Below, piece by piece: positions 1 to 8,050 of a stretch of 64,000 nt of DNA (positions are counted from its first letter, which is position 1; each line of letters starts with the position of its first letter). Origin of the DNA: Epilithonimonas hispanica (GTDB taxonomy: Bacteria > Bacteroidota > Bacteroidia > Flavobacteriales > Weeksellaceae); NCBI RefSeq assembly GCF_003385395.1, contig NZ_QNUG01000002.1, positions 91,612 to 155,611 on the forward strand, in the 5' to 3' direction. Position numbers and translations under genes: made by a program. A model generated the notes under the pieces. That model ran no database searches and was not told the origin of the DNA. It worked only from the letters and a program-made list of their open reading frames with translations.

Positions 1-173
1 GTTGCATCTCTTGTAAATGCTTTCGCAAATGAGTTATTAAGTCCGTTTCCAATTCCAAATAAAACAATGAAAATGAAAAGACCCAACGCAACCGTAAAAC
101 CAGAAAGCACCGTCCGCAATACATTACTGCGAATAGAACTAAATATCTCTTGCCAGCGGTCTAAATCAAACAT
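1..173 (-). CDS. ABC transporter permease, FtsX/MacB type (N-terminal part only)
   Basis: Only the first 57 codons lie in the window; the gene runs off the left edge. The ATG is at 173 on the minus strand. The protein begins MFDLDRWQEIFSSIRSN and then has a hydrophobic segment (about residues 22-45) of the form seen at the start of MacB/FtsX-like permeases, where a short cytoplasmic helix precedes TM1 and a large periplasmic domain. It lies downstream of the ATPase at 269-970 on the same strand (96 bp gap), so the two very probably form one ABC system. Substrate is not predictable from this fragment. Confidence 0.8.
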   Translation of the reverse strand, partial: MFDLDRWQEIFSSIRSNVLRTVLSGFTVALGLFIFIVLFGIGNGLNNSFAKAFTRDA

Positions 174-212
174 TTTCTTTAATTATTATTGATGAATTGT
201 TAATTATTATTT

Positions 213-258
213 TTTGTCAGACTGAGGTTCTCTTCCAATTTGTCAGGCTGAGGCTCTC
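213..258. repeat. 26-bp direct repeat (TTTGTCAGnCTGAGGnTCTC x2)
   Basis: Two 20-bp units start at 213 and 239 and differ at two positions. They lie in the gap between the ATPase and permease genes. No function is evident. Confidence 0.6.
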
Positions 259-268
259 GAAGCCTTTA

Positions 269-970
269 TTATAATACGATTTGATTGATGAATTCATCAC
301 TTTCTATTCTGCCATCTTTCAGGACAACATTCCGTTTAGTTTGTGCTGCAACATCATTTTCGTGAGTTACTACAACAATTGTTTTTCCTTCGTTATTGAT
401 TTCCTGAAGCAGTTTCATTATGTCGTGAGTCGTTTTAGAATCCAACGCTCCGGTTGGTTCATCGGCAAGGATTAATTTCGGTTCAGAGATTAAGGCTCTT
501 GCAATGGCAACTCTTTGTTTTTGTCCTCCGGAAAGTTCACTCGGAAGGTGTTCTGCCCATTCTTTTAATCCAACTTTCTCCAGATATTCCAAAGCTTTTT
601 TGGTTCTTTCTTTTCTGGAAACATTTTGATAATATAATGGAAGTGCTACATTTTCCAGCGCAGTTTTATAATTAATCAAATTAAACGACTGAAAAATAAA
701 TCCAATGAAACGGCTTCTATATTCCGCCGCTTTTACTTCTGTAAGATGTTTGATGGGAACGCCGTCCAATTCATAAACACCATTATCAGCTTCATCCAAT
801 ATTCCGATGATATTAAGCAAAGTCGATTTTCCGGAACCGGAACTTCCCATTATAGAAACAAACTCGCCTTGTTGAATGTTTAGGTTAATACCTTTCAGCA
901 CGTGAAGTTTGCTCTTACCTGTATCGTAAGATTTGTTGACATCTTCTATTTTCAGAATCGGATGAGACAT
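269..970 (-). CDS. ABC transporter ATP-binding protein (MacB/LolD-like)
   Basis: A 233-residue stand-alone ATPase. Walker A GSSGSGKST is at residues 42-50, the signature SGGQKQR near 146-152 and Walker B LILADEP near 166-172, followed by the D-loop GALDS and a switch His (VVTHEND). Length and motifs match the LolD/MacB/FtsE branch that energises FtsX-type permeases without moving substrate through a channel. The next gene on the strand (1-173) is such a permease, which supports a mechanotransmission-type export or lipoprotein/antimicrobial efflux complex at the inner membrane. Start at 970 gives MSHPILKIEDVNKSY, the normal N-terminus. Confidence 0.93.
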   Translation of the reverse strand: MSHPILKIEDVNKSYDTGKSKLHVLKGINLNIQQGEFVSIMGSSGSGKSTLLNIIGILDEADNGVYELDGVPIKHLTEVKAAEYRSRFIGFIFQSFNLINYKTALENVALPLYYQNVSRKERTKKALEYLEKVGLKEWAEHLPSELSGGQKQRVAIARALISEPKLILADEPTGALDSKTTHDIMKLLQEINNEGKTIVVVTHENDVAAQTKRNVVLKDGRIESDEFINQIVL

Positions 971-1110
971 TGTCTGGATTTTACATGATAAGTAATCGTG
1001 AGTTGATAAATGTTACACCAAAAAAAATAAAAACGCTAAAAAATGAAGAATAGATGGCAATTCTTTTATTACATTATATGCTATATTGAAGAGTTTAATG
1101 AACAAAAAAA

Positions 1111-1150
1111 ATTTCCACGCTTGAAAAACAAATTTTTCTAACGTGGAAAT
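1111..1150. terminator. Hairpin downstream of the HU gene
   Basis: A nine-base outer stem (1111-1119 with 1142-1150, ATTTCCACG/CGTGGAAAT) encloses an inner stem GAAAAA/TTTTTC (1123-1128 with 1133-1138). It lies just past the stop of the minus-strand HU gene and upstream of the ATPase gene. It probably terminates or stabilises the HU transcript. Confidence 0.55.
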
Positions 1151-1184
1151 TATATTTTCCTGCTTAGGAAAAAGAAGAGGGATG

Positions 1185-1568
1185 TTATTCTTTTTCGAAT
1201 TTTAAGGTTTGTTGCATCTCCTTAAGTTTTTTCCCTGGTGTGAAGACCAGCTTTGTACTCCTAATAGCTGTGGCACTTACGTCCTTACTGGTATCTTTTC
1301 CGTCGCTGCTTACATTGAGCCTTAGGGATCCTAGTTCTCCCAAGCGCACTATCTGGCTATCGGATAACTCTTCTGTGATTACATCTACCATAGCATACAG
1401 TACGGCACGGATGTCTGCACCACTCACGGTGCTTATCTTTTCTATGCTTTTTGTAAGTTGTTCCAGATTCTTTTCTCCTGTGAAGACAGATGTTGCATAA
1501 TATTTTTTCACACCACCACCTGCAACACCAGGTTGACCTTTTTCAATGACTTTGTACTTTACACTCAT
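1185..1568 (-). CDS. HU-related DNA-binding protein
   Basis: A 127-residue protein of the Bacteroidota HU-related family. These are longer than classical HU (about 90 aa) because of an N-terminal extension with a GVAGGGVKKYYA segment. The region TKSIEKISTVSGADIRAVLYAMVDVITEELSDSQIVRLGELGSLRL, abbreviated here only by its ends (TKSIEK to GSLRL, about residues 40-84), has the helical dimerisation core and the G-E-L-G-S turn before the DNA-binding arm. FTPGKKLKEM near the C-terminus also fits. It probably packages DNA or acts as an architectural factor. It lies next to the XRE regulator on the same strand, 79 bp apart, and upstream of the peptide-export locus. A role there is only inferred. Confidence 0.85.
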   Translation of the reverse strand: MSVKYKVIEKGQPGVAGGGVKKYYATSVFTGEKNLEQLTKSIEKISTVSGADIRAVLYAMVDVITEELSDSQIVRLGELGSLRLNVSSDGKDTSKDVSATAIRSTKLVFTPGKKLKEMQQTLKFEKE

Positions 1569-1647
1569 AATTTGTGTTTTTTAAAATTAATATTTAGTGA
1601 TTTACATAATTTAAAAGTACAAATTATTTATATACAAAAACAAATTG

Positions 1648-1986
1648 TTAATTTTTTTCTAGCATATTTTTCAGCAAACTTATTTGTTGGTCTTTGCTTT
1701 TCAAGAGTTCTTCAAAAACATTTTTAGGAATGGTTATATATTGGCTATCGTCTGATTGATTTTGTAACACTGAATCTTGGAATTTCAAATTATCAATATC
1801 TTCTTTGATATCTTCTATTGGAACTTCTAAAACAGAAGAAATACGTCGCCATTCATCGTCAGAAATTGGTGAAAGTCCTTTTTCTTTTCGTGATAATGTT
1901 GTTTGCTCTACTCCTATTTGTTTAGCCAGTTTTTCTTGTGTATAGCCTTTAGTTTTTCTTACGGAAATTAGTTTTATTTGTATCAA
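1648..1986 (-). CDS. XRE-family helix-turn-helix regulator
   Basis: A 112-residue protein with an N-terminal HTH_3 domain (residues about 5-60): KTKGYTQEKLAKQIGVEQTT is helix 2-turn-helix 3, followed by LSRKEKGLSPI. The C-terminal half is polar, ending in a coiled-coil-like KSKDQQISLLKNMLEKN. The start is probably TTG at 1986: an in-frame stop lies just upstream and no ATG precedes the HTH. A perfect -7 box (2008-2015) lies 21 bp upstream of the start. The gene is divergent from the double-glycine peptide genes at 2234, with a symmetric ATATGC/GCATAT element between them, so it is a plausible local regulator. Ligand unknown. Confidence 0.85.
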   Translation of the reverse strand: MIQIKLISVRKTKGYTQEKLAKQIGVEQTTLSRKEKGLSPISDDEWRRISSVLEVPIEDIKEDIDNLKFQDSVLQNQSDDSQYITIPKNVFEELLKSKDQQISLLKNMLEKN

Positions 1987-2007
1987 TATTATTTATGTTT
2001 TCTTTTG

Positions 2008-2015
2008 CAAAGATA
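2008..2015 (-). promoter_or_regulatory. -7 box of the XRE gene (TATCTTTG)
   Basis: On the minus strand this reads TATCTTTG, a perfect match to the Bacteroidota -7 consensus TAnnTTTG. Transcription would begin near 2003, giving a leader of about 17 nt before the TTG start. Confidence 0.6.
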
Positions 2016-2068
2016 AAGATTGTATTAAAAAATACACCGACTGACAAAGGACTTTAAGCCTTTTTAAC

Positions 2069-2091
2069 ATATGCTTAATATATGCGCATAT
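2069..2091. promoter_or_regulatory. Candidate operator: ATATGC / ATATGC / GCATAT half-sites
   Basis: ATATGC occurs at 2069-2074 and 2080-2085 (11 bp apart), and the second abuts its inverted copy GCATAT at 2086-2091, making the palindrome ATATGCGCATAT. It lies between the XRE gene and the divergent peptide operon, the normal place for an XRE operator. The assignment is an inference from position and symmetry. Confidence 0.4.
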
Positions 2092-2233
2092 TAAAATCCC
2101 ATGAAAAATTCTGCCCTCTGTTGTATGATTTAAAATTTAACCACAATTTAGCAACCAAGAAAACACAAGTGCACGACATGTTATTTTTAGTGTAAACAAC
2201 AAATAATTATTAATTTTTTTAAACATTAAAAAA

Positions 2234-2395
2234 ATGAATTTAAAGAATTTAAATGTTCAGGAAATGAACATGCAAGAGTTAAAATCAACAGAAGGTGGGA
2301 AAGCCTTACCATGGCAAATTTCAATAGCCTTATGGGTTTACGACAACTGGGATGATATTACAAAAGGTAATCAACGATTTAAAGACACACATTAA
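2234..2395 (+). CDS. Double-glycine leader precursor peptide 1 (bacteriocin/microcin-like)
   Basis: A 53-codon gene. The N-terminus (MNLKNLNVQEM...QELKSTEGG, residues 1-22) is a classic double-glycine leader: amphipathic, with Leu/Met spaced ahead of a terminal Gly-Gly, as cut by C39 peptidases. The predicted mature peptide (23-53, 31 residues) starts KALPWQISIALWVY and ends in a polar stretch carrying YDNWDDITKG. It contains no Cys, so neither lanthionines nor disulfides are expected. A C39-type exporter, HlyD and TolC follow downstream, the full route for secretion. The family resembles class II bacteriocin-like peptides of Bacteroidota; activity (toxin or signal) is unknown. Confidence 0.82.
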   Translation: MNLKNLNVQEMNMQELKSTEGGKALPWQISIALWVYDNWDDITKGNQRFKDTH

Positions 2396-2407
2396 AAATT
2401 AAAAAAA

Positions 2408-2557
2408 ATGAAATTTACAGAATTAACACAGACCGAACTTAAAACGATTAATGGTGGTGGAAGAATTGCTGAAGCTGTAGGATATTACGGAACTGCTTTT
2501 TTCTATTATTTCCTTGGGTACAATAATAGAGAGGATATAGTTAAAAGTCCCTATTAA
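2408..2557 (+). CDS. Double-glycine leader precursor peptide 2
   Basis: A 49-codon gene starting 12 nt after peptide 1. The leader MKFTELTQTELKTINGG (residues 1-17) ends in Gly-Gly, followed by a third Gly. After cleavage at GG the product is 32 residues (31 if GGG is removed). It has an aromatic core (YYGTAFFYYFLGY) and then YNNREDIVKSPY. The C-terminal motif Y-x-N-x-[DE]-D-I-x-K is shared with peptide 1 (YDNWDDITK), so the two are divergent paralogues and may act as a pair. No Cys. A strong hairpin follows at 2572-2603, separating the precursor genes from the export genes. Confidence 0.8.
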   Translation: MKFTELTQTELKTINGGGRIAEAVGYYGTAFFYYFLGYNNREDIVKSPY

Positions 2558-2571
2558 TAAAACTTAAAAGA

Positions 2572-2603
2572 ATAAGGCTGTTTTGATTTTAAAACAGCCT
2601 TAT
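2572..2603 (+). terminator. 13-bp stem hairpin between precursor and export genes
   Basis: ATAAGGCTGTTTT (2572-2584) pairs perfectly with AAAACAGCCTTAT (2591-2603) across a 6-nt loop. There is no long U-run afterwards, so it may be a partial terminator or an mRNA-stabilising hairpin. Either would give more precursor than exporter mRNA, as in many bacteriocin operons. Confidence 0.55.
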
Positions 2604-2620
2604 ATAATACGAATTACCAA

Positions 2621-3097
2621 ATGAAATTTGAGAAAAACGCCTATATACATGTTATCTTTTTTTCTATTATCAGTATTATTTACAGTATTATTTCGTCTGA
2701 AATTATAGAATATTTAAAAGTTGCTTCTAAAGTAAAGTTTATACCATTCAAAAATTTAATGCAGGAAATATTGCTAAGTTTAATTTTCGCTCCTATTATA
2801 GAAACATTATTTTTCCAGTTTACGGTTTACTACTTTATTTATTACATCAAAAAAAAAGTTCCAAATTTCACTTTAAAAAAAAATACATTTCTGCTACTTT
2901 ACGTAATAACATCTGGTTTACTTTTTTCAATAAGTCATAGTTATTCTTTTTACTATATACTTTTAATGTTTATTCCAGGTGGAATTCTAGCTTACTCATT
3001 TTATTTTTTTAAAACAAAATTTACCTATCCCATTTTCTATACTTTCCTCATTCATTTCCTACATAATTTATTTGCATTCACTTGGAATAGAATGTAA
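2621..3097 (+). CDS. CPBP-family intramembrane protease (Abi-like)
   Basis: A 158-residue, highly hydrophobic protein with about five membrane segments. The three CPBP motifs are present in order: APIIETLFFQ (catalytic Glu; the usual second Glu and Arg are replaced by Thr and Gln), FSISH (F-x3-H) and HFLHN (H-x3-N). The short length fits the minimal Abi domain. CPBP proteins beside class II bacteriocin genes often give self-immunity, and others process prenylated or small substrates. Position directly after two double-glycine peptides makes immunity or peptide processing the likeliest role, but this is inference. The start ATG at 2621 is the first in frame. Confidence 0.78.
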   Translation: MKFEKNAYIHVIFFSIISIIYSIISSEIIEYLKVASKVKFIPFKNLMQEILLSLIFAPIIETLFFQFTVYYFIYYIKKKVPNFTLKKNTFLLLYVITSGLLFSISHSYSFYYILLMFIPGGILAYSFYFFKTKFTYPIFYTFLIHFLHNLFAFTWNRM

Positions 3098-3113
3098 TAA
3101 TTGCTTTTTTATA

Positions 3114-3314
3114 ATGAATCATTCAAAATATAAATACATTTTTCTTTTTTTTGGTGTCATATATCTAATTGACGGTTTTTTCACTTTATTTTCTACTGAT
3201 AGTGGCAATTATTTTCACTTTGGATTTTCCTTTACCAAAACTCAAGAAATATTAAAACAATTCCTTACTTCATCAATTTTACTTTTGTTTTATTGGTACA
3301 ATAGAAAAAAATGA
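3114..3314 (+). CDS. Small two-helix membrane protein
   Basis: 66 residues starting MNHSKYKYIFLFFG at 3114. An in-frame upstream start (3072) would overlap the CPBP gene and adds a non-hydrophobic tail, so I prefer 3114. Two hydrophobic segments (about 7-25 and 48-62) flank a polar loop. The stop overlaps the ATG of the HlyD gene (ATGA, 3311-3314), implying translational coupling. No family is recognised. Size, topology and position are those of an immunity or accessory protein in a bacteriocin operon; that is inference. Confidence 0.6.
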   Translation: MNHSKYKYIFLFFGVIYLIDGFFTLFSTDSGNYFHFGFSFTKTQEILKQFLTSSILLLFYWYNRKK

Positions 3315-4390
3315 AAAACACTATTTATATTGGTATTCTTTTTCTAATCATTTCTACTTTACTTGCTTTACCTCTTATACAAATCCCTATCTCATCCTCT
3401 TCACGTGGTGTAGTGCGATCTGTGGAAGAAAACACTCAAATTTCTGCGGTGGTTTCGGGCAAAATAGTTTACAGCAAACTAGAAAAGAATAACCAAACCG
3501 TACAAAAAGGCGACACACTTCTCATTGTAACCGCAGAGCAGCTAGACACACAAAAGCAGCTACAAACCAACCAAAGTTCAGATTATGCTACTCAACTATC
3601 AGACCTTACAAAAATTTCTCACGGTAACTTCAGTGGTTTACAAACCGGACAATACCAGAGAGAGGTGTCTGCTATGCAGGAAAAAATCGCAGAAGTACAA
3701 ACTCAGCTATCTCTAGCTCAGAAAGATTATGATAGAGCTCTAAAACTAAATAATCAAGGCGTAATACCCAAAGCAGAATATGATAAATTCCACTATAATC
3801 TGCAAGGTCTAAAGAATCAGATTGCCAATATTCGTGAACAGCAGATCGCCCAATGGCAAGCACAAAAACGAGAAACAGAAAGACAATTGCGTTCTGTAGA
3901 TTCAGAAATCCAAAGAATCGGCCAAGAGCAGAAAAACTATATCGTTACAGCACCAGTTTCTGGAAGATTGATTAATTTTTCGGGAATACAAAAAGGGAAC
4001 TTTTTAGTTCAAGGTACACCTATTGGAGAAATATCGCCAGATCATTTTCTAGTAGCCGAATGTATGGTCTCTCCAAAAGACATTGGCTTTATCCAAAAAG
4101 GACAAAATGTGAAATTCCAAATAGATACCTACAACTACAACCAATGGGGACTTGTGGATGGAAAAGTAACAGACGTTGACCAAAACATAACAGTTAATCA
4201 ACAAACAGGAGAATCATACTTCAAAGTTCGTTGCCAGATGGATAAGAATTACCTGCAACTTAAAAATGGTTTTCGGGGTAACATTGGCAAAGGAATGACT
4301 TTTACTACACGCTTTCATCTAATAGACAGAACGCTTTGGCAATTGCTTTTTGACAGAGTAGATGATTGGTTCAACCCAAATCTGAAATAA
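3311..4390 (+). CDS. HlyD-family membrane fusion protein
   Basis: 359 residues. A single N-terminal membrane anchor (about 4-24) is followed by a biotinyl-lipoyl half-motif (SGKIVYSKLEKNNQTVQKGD), a long heptad-rich hairpin (about 110-205, rich in Gln/Glu/Leu), the second lipoyl half (YIVTAPVSGRLINF) and a beta-barrel domain ending near GMTFTTRFHL. This is the periplasmic adaptor of a type I secretion complex, joining the inner-membrane ABC exporter to TolC. Its stop shares one base with the next ATG (TAATG at 4388-4392), and its start overlaps the preceding gene, so the export genes are tightly coupled. Confidence 0.93.
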   Translation: MKNTIYIGILFLIISTLLALPLIQIPISSSSRGVVRSVEENTQISAVVSGKIVYSKLEKNNQTVQKGDTLLIVTAEQLDTQKQLQTNQSSDYATQLSDLTKISHGNFSGLQTGQYQREVSAMQEKIAEVQTQLSLAQKDYDRALKLNNQGVIPKAEYDKFHYNLQGLKNQIANIREQQIAQWQAQKRETERQLRSVDSEIQRIGQEQKNYIVTAPVSGRLINFSGIQKGNFLVQGTPIGEISPDHFLVAECMVSPKDIGFIQKGQNVKFQIDTYNYNQWGLVDGKVTDVDQNITVNQQTGESYFKVRCQMDKNYLQLKNGFRGNIGKGMTFTTRFHLIDRTLWQLLFDRVDDWFNPNLK

Positions 4391-6549
4391 TGAAGAAAGA
4401 GACTCTGATAAAACAACACGATATAAAAGATTGCGGAGCGGCTTGCCTTGCATCTGTTTCTGCACACTATGGTTTGAAAATGCCGATTGCCAAAATCCGA
4501 CAGCTTAGCCATACCGATACCCGAGGTACTAATGTTTTGGGAATGGTGCAAGGTTTGGAGAAAATGAGCTTTAATGCAAAAGGTGTAAAAGGTGGTGCTG
4601 ATGTGTTGGCGGAAATTCCACTTCCTGCCATTGCACACATCATTACAAAAGAGCAATTACATCATTATGTAGTCATTTACAAAGTTACCAAAGAGAAAAT
4701 TGAAGTGATGGATCCCGCTTTCGGAAAAATCGAAGAATATACTATCGAAGAATTTTCCAAAATCTGGACTGGAATACTCATTCTTATGGAACCCAATGAG
4801 TATTTTGAGCAAAAAAACGAAAAACCCAGCGTTTATAAAAGATTCTATAATCTGGTACAACCTCACAAAAGTATTCTGATACAAGCCTTAGTCGGTGCAG
4901 TAGTTTATACGATTTTAGGATTATCAACTTCAATCTACATAGAAAAAATTACGGATTATGTTCTGATAGACGGAAACCGAAGGCTTCTCAATCTTCTTTC
5001 TATTGGTATGATTGTGATTCTATTGTTTCAAATTTTTATAGGTGCAATGAAATCGGTTTTGGTTTTGCAAACCGGGCAGAAAATGGATAAACATTTGATT
5101 CTCGGTTACTATAAACATTTGCTAAAACTTCCGCAACGTTTTTTCGACACTATGAAAGTGGGCGAAATCATTTCCCGTGTGAATGATGCTGTGAAAATCA
5201 GAACCTTTATCAACGATGTTGCGATACAAATTTTTGTAAATATTTTCATCGTTATTTTCTCGTTTGTGTTGATGTTCACATATTATTGGAAATTGGCGTT
5301 GATTATGGCATTAGTGATTCCATTTTACTTCGTCATTTATTGGATTACAAATAAACTCAACAAAAAAGTCGAACGAAAATTAATGGAAGAAAATGCCGAA
5401 CTAGAATCTCATTTGGTAGAGTCCATCACTTCGGTAAGGACCATCAAACAATTTGGGGTAGAAACTTTTGCCAATAATAAAACGGATAATGCTTTTTCAA
5501 CTTTGCTGAAAACTATTTACAAATCGGTTATTAACAGTTTGTTTTCAGGAAATTCTTCTGAGTTCTTATCGAGAATATTTACCATAATTTTACTTTGGAT
5601 AGGTTCGGGATATGTAATTGATAGAACGATAACACCTGGGGAACTCTTGTCTTTTTATGCTTTGATTGGATATTTTACCAATCCTGTCTCCCAACTAATT
5701 GGGATGAACAAAACCATTCAAAACGCCTTAATTGCAGCTGACCGTTTGTTTGAAATTATGGATCTTGAACGAGAAGAAACCACCGATAAAATAGATATTG
5801 CCAAAGAAAATTTGGGAGATATTCAGTTTAAAGAAGTGGGTTTCAGTTATGGAAGCCGAGTTGATGTTTTTGAAGACTTCAATTGTACCATTAAAAAGGG
5901 AAAAACTACCGCTATCGTAGGAGAAAGCGGTAGTGGAAAAACGACTTTGGCCTCTTTACTTCAAAACTTATATCCTTTAAAGAAGGGAAAAATAGCCATT
6001 GGAGATTACGACATCAATTATATTTCAAACTATTCTTTGCGAAATTTAATTTCCGTAGTTCCCCAACAAATCGATTTATTTTCGGGAAATGTGATTGAAA
6101 ACATCGCACTCGGAGAAGATTTTCCCGTTGTACAAAGAATCTTAAACATTACAAAAGACTTAGGAATTATGAATTTTGTAGAAAAGCTTCCGAATGGTTT
6201 TCAAACTTATCTCGGTGAAAATGGAGCCTTACTTTCTGGCGGACAAAAGCAGAGAATCGCTATTGCAAGAGCATTGTACAAAAATCCTGAAATTTTAATC
6301 TTAGATGAAGCTACTTCTTCCTTAGATTCCGAAGCCGAGCAAGTCATCCAAAAAACCTTGGAAGAGTTTAGAAATAAAGGAAAAACAATGATTATTATAG
6401 CTCATCGATTAAGCACAATTGTCAATTCAGATGAAATTTTGGTAATGAAAGAAGGGAAAATCATTGAACAAGGAAATCATAAAGACCTTATCTCAAGGAA
6501 TTCCATTTACAAATCGATGTGGGAAAAACAGAGTTATTTTTTTAATTAA
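4390..6549 (+). CDS. Peptidase-containing ABC transporter (C39 PCAT), double-glycine peptide exporter
   Basis: 719 residues from the ATG at 4390; an upstream ATG at 4366 lies inside hlyD and is less likely. Domain order: C39 peptidase (about 1-130) with catalytic Cys in HDIKDCGAACLA, His in HHYVVIYKV and Asp in MDPAFG; six-TM exporter domain (about 155-440); ATPase with Walker A GESGSGKTT, signature LSGGQKQR, Walker B LILDEATSSLD and a switch His in IIIAHRLS. All three peptidase residues are present, so it should both cut the Gly-Gly leader and pump the mature peptide. The two precursors at 2234 and 2408 are the obvious substrates. Comparable to CvaB of colicin V export. Confidence 0.95.
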   Translation: MKKETLIKQHDIKDCGAACLASVSAHYGLKMPIAKIRQLSHTDTRGTNVLGMVQGLEKMSFNAKGVKGGADVLAEIPLPAIAHIITKEQLHHYVVIYKVTKEKIEVMDPAFGKIEEYTIEEFSKIWTGILILMEPNEYFEQKNEKPSVYKRFYNLVQPHKSILIQALVGAVVYTILGLSTSIYIEKITDYVLIDGNRRLLNLLSIGMIVILLFQIFIGAMKSVLVLQTGQKMDKHLILGYYKHLLKLPQRFFDTMKVGEIISRVNDAVKIRTFINDVAIQIFVNIFIVIFSFVLMFTYYWKLALIMALVIPFYFVIYWITNKLNKKVERKLMEENAELESHLVESITSVRTIKQFGVETFANNKTDNAFSTLLKTIYKSVINSLFSGNSSEFLSRIFTIILLWIGSGYVIDRTITPGELLSFYALIGYFTNPVSQLIGMNKTIQNALIAADRLFEIMDLEREETTDKIDIAKENLGDIQFKEVGFSYGSRVDVFEDFNCTIKKGKTTAIVGESGSGKTTLASLLQNLYPLKKGKIAIGDYDINYISNYSLRNLISVVPQQIDLFSGNVIENIALGEDFPVVQRILNITKDLGIMNFVEKLPNGFQTYLGENGALLSGGQKQRIAIARALYKNPEILILDEATSSLDSEAEQVIQKTLEEFRNKGKTMIIIAHRLSTIVNSDEILVMKEGKIIEQGNHKDLISRNSIYKSMWEKQSYFFN

Positions 6550-6600
6550 GATGTAACAAATCAAATGTTTCGAAGTCTTATTGTATATAATTTTTCTTTT

Positions 6601-7962
6601 ATGCTTAAAAAAGTTTTTTGTATTTCGCTTTTGTCTATCGGAGTTTTGGGATTTTCTCAGAAGAAATGGACAATTCAGGAATGTGTGGATTATGCAATTA
6701 AAAACAACTTGCAAATCCAAGCGCAGGCTTACAACAAAGATGTACAGACAAAAAATCTGGAAATGGCAAAAAGAGAATATTTGCCTTCGGTTTCCGGAAC
6801 AATTTCTAATAATGCAAACTTTGGTCAAACCTTAGTTGGAACAAGCAGTATTAGAAATGACAGCTATTACAATGGAGCTAATGTTGGAGCAAATATATTA
6901 GTATACAACAACGGAAGACTCGAAAAAACCATCCGAAAAACAGGTTTTGATGTAGAAGCTAGCTTACAGGATATCGAAACTATTAAAAATGATATTTCGC
7001 TTCAAATCGCTCAGCAATACCTCAACGTAATGTTGAACAGAGAAATCAAAAAAATCTCTGAAAGTGCGATGGATAATGCTCAAAAATTATACGACCGTGC
7101 AAAAATCACGACTGAAGTAGGAACTACTGCTCAAACAGTTTTGGCAGAAGCAACTGCTTCATTAGCAAGAGAAAAACAAAATGTAAAAACAGCGCAAATT
7201 AATGTTGACAAAGCTTTGTTTGCAATGGCTCAGCTTCTTCAACTTCCAAATTATAAAGACTTTGATGTTGTTGACATTCCTGTTCCTGAGGAATTAGCTC
7301 CTCAAACCGAGACTGTAGAAGAGGTAATCAATATTGCTTATGAAAATCAACCTATTGTTAAAGCTGCCGAAACTAGAATAAAAGCAGCCGAAGCACAGAC
7401 AGAAGTAGTTAAAACTAATTTTTATCCAACCATTTCTGCAACTGCTGGAATCGGAAGTTTTTACAATAATCTTTTGAATAAAAATACAATTGGCTATACA
7501 GTAGATGCAGCTGGTAATCCTGTTGCAGTCACTGAACGAAATTTCACACAGCAATACAGCGACAATTTTGGTCAGCAATTGAGTTTGTCTGCAAACATTC
7601 CGATTTTTAATAAAGGGATTACAAAATTGCAAGTTGAACAGACCAAAATCAATGAAGTAATTGCTAAAAATAATTTGGAACAACAGAAGTTTCAATTGAA
7701 GCAGGATATTCAGCAAGCGCAGTTCAATGCAGATTCTAATTATGAAATTTATATTTCTGCCATCGAAGCTGAGAAAAGTACGAGATTAGCTCTTGATTTT
7801 GCCGAGAAAAGTTTTGCAGCAGGACGTTCTACAATCTATGACGTAACGATTGCCAGAAACAATTATGTGAATGCGCAAGGTTCTGTAGCTCAAGCAAAAT
7901 ATAATTACCTGTTTAGCATAAAAGTTTTGGATTTCTATGCTGGACGTGGAATTACACTCTAA
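6601..7962 (+). CDS. TolC-family outer-membrane channel protein
   Basis: 453 residues from ATG 6601, which gives a clean signal peptide (MLKKVFCISLLSIGVLGFSQ); the in-frame ATG at 6565 would bury it. The mature protein starts WTIQECVDYAIKNN, the standard OEP start, and shows two OEP repeats of long Ala/Gln/Asn-rich helices, with the conserved start of the second repeat near QPIVKAAETRIKAAE. It is the outer-membrane exit duct for the PCAT/HlyD pair and follows the PCAT by 51 bp. A second TolC paralogue serves the MacAB-like system at 53660. Confidence 0.93.
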   Translation: MLKKVFCISLLSIGVLGFSQKKWTIQECVDYAIKNNLQIQAQAYNKDVQTKNLEMAKREYLPSVSGTISNNANFGQTLVGTSSIRNDSYYNGANVGANILVYNNGRLEKTIRKTGFDVEASLQDIETIKNDISLQIAQQYLNVMLNREIKKISESAMDNAQKLYDRAKITTEVGTTAQTVLAEATASLAREKQNVKTAQINVDKALFAMAQLLQLPNYKDFDVVDIPVPEELAPQTETVEEVINIAYENQPIVKAAETRIKAAEAQTEVVKTNFYPTISATAGIGSFYNNLLNKNTIGYTVDAAGNPVAVTERNFTQQYSDNFGQQLSLSANIPIFNKGITKLQVEQTKINEVIAKNNLEQQKFQLKQDIQQAQFNADSNYEIYISAIEAEKSTRLALDFAEKSFAAGRSTIYDVTIARNNYVNAQGSVAQAKYNYLFSIKVLDFYAGRGITL

Positions 7963-8050
7963 ACAAATCTTTACCAAAACCGCAAATAAAATTAATTTAA
8001 ATCAGTAAATAAACACATAATTAGTTAATTTTATAAAAATTAAAAAAACT

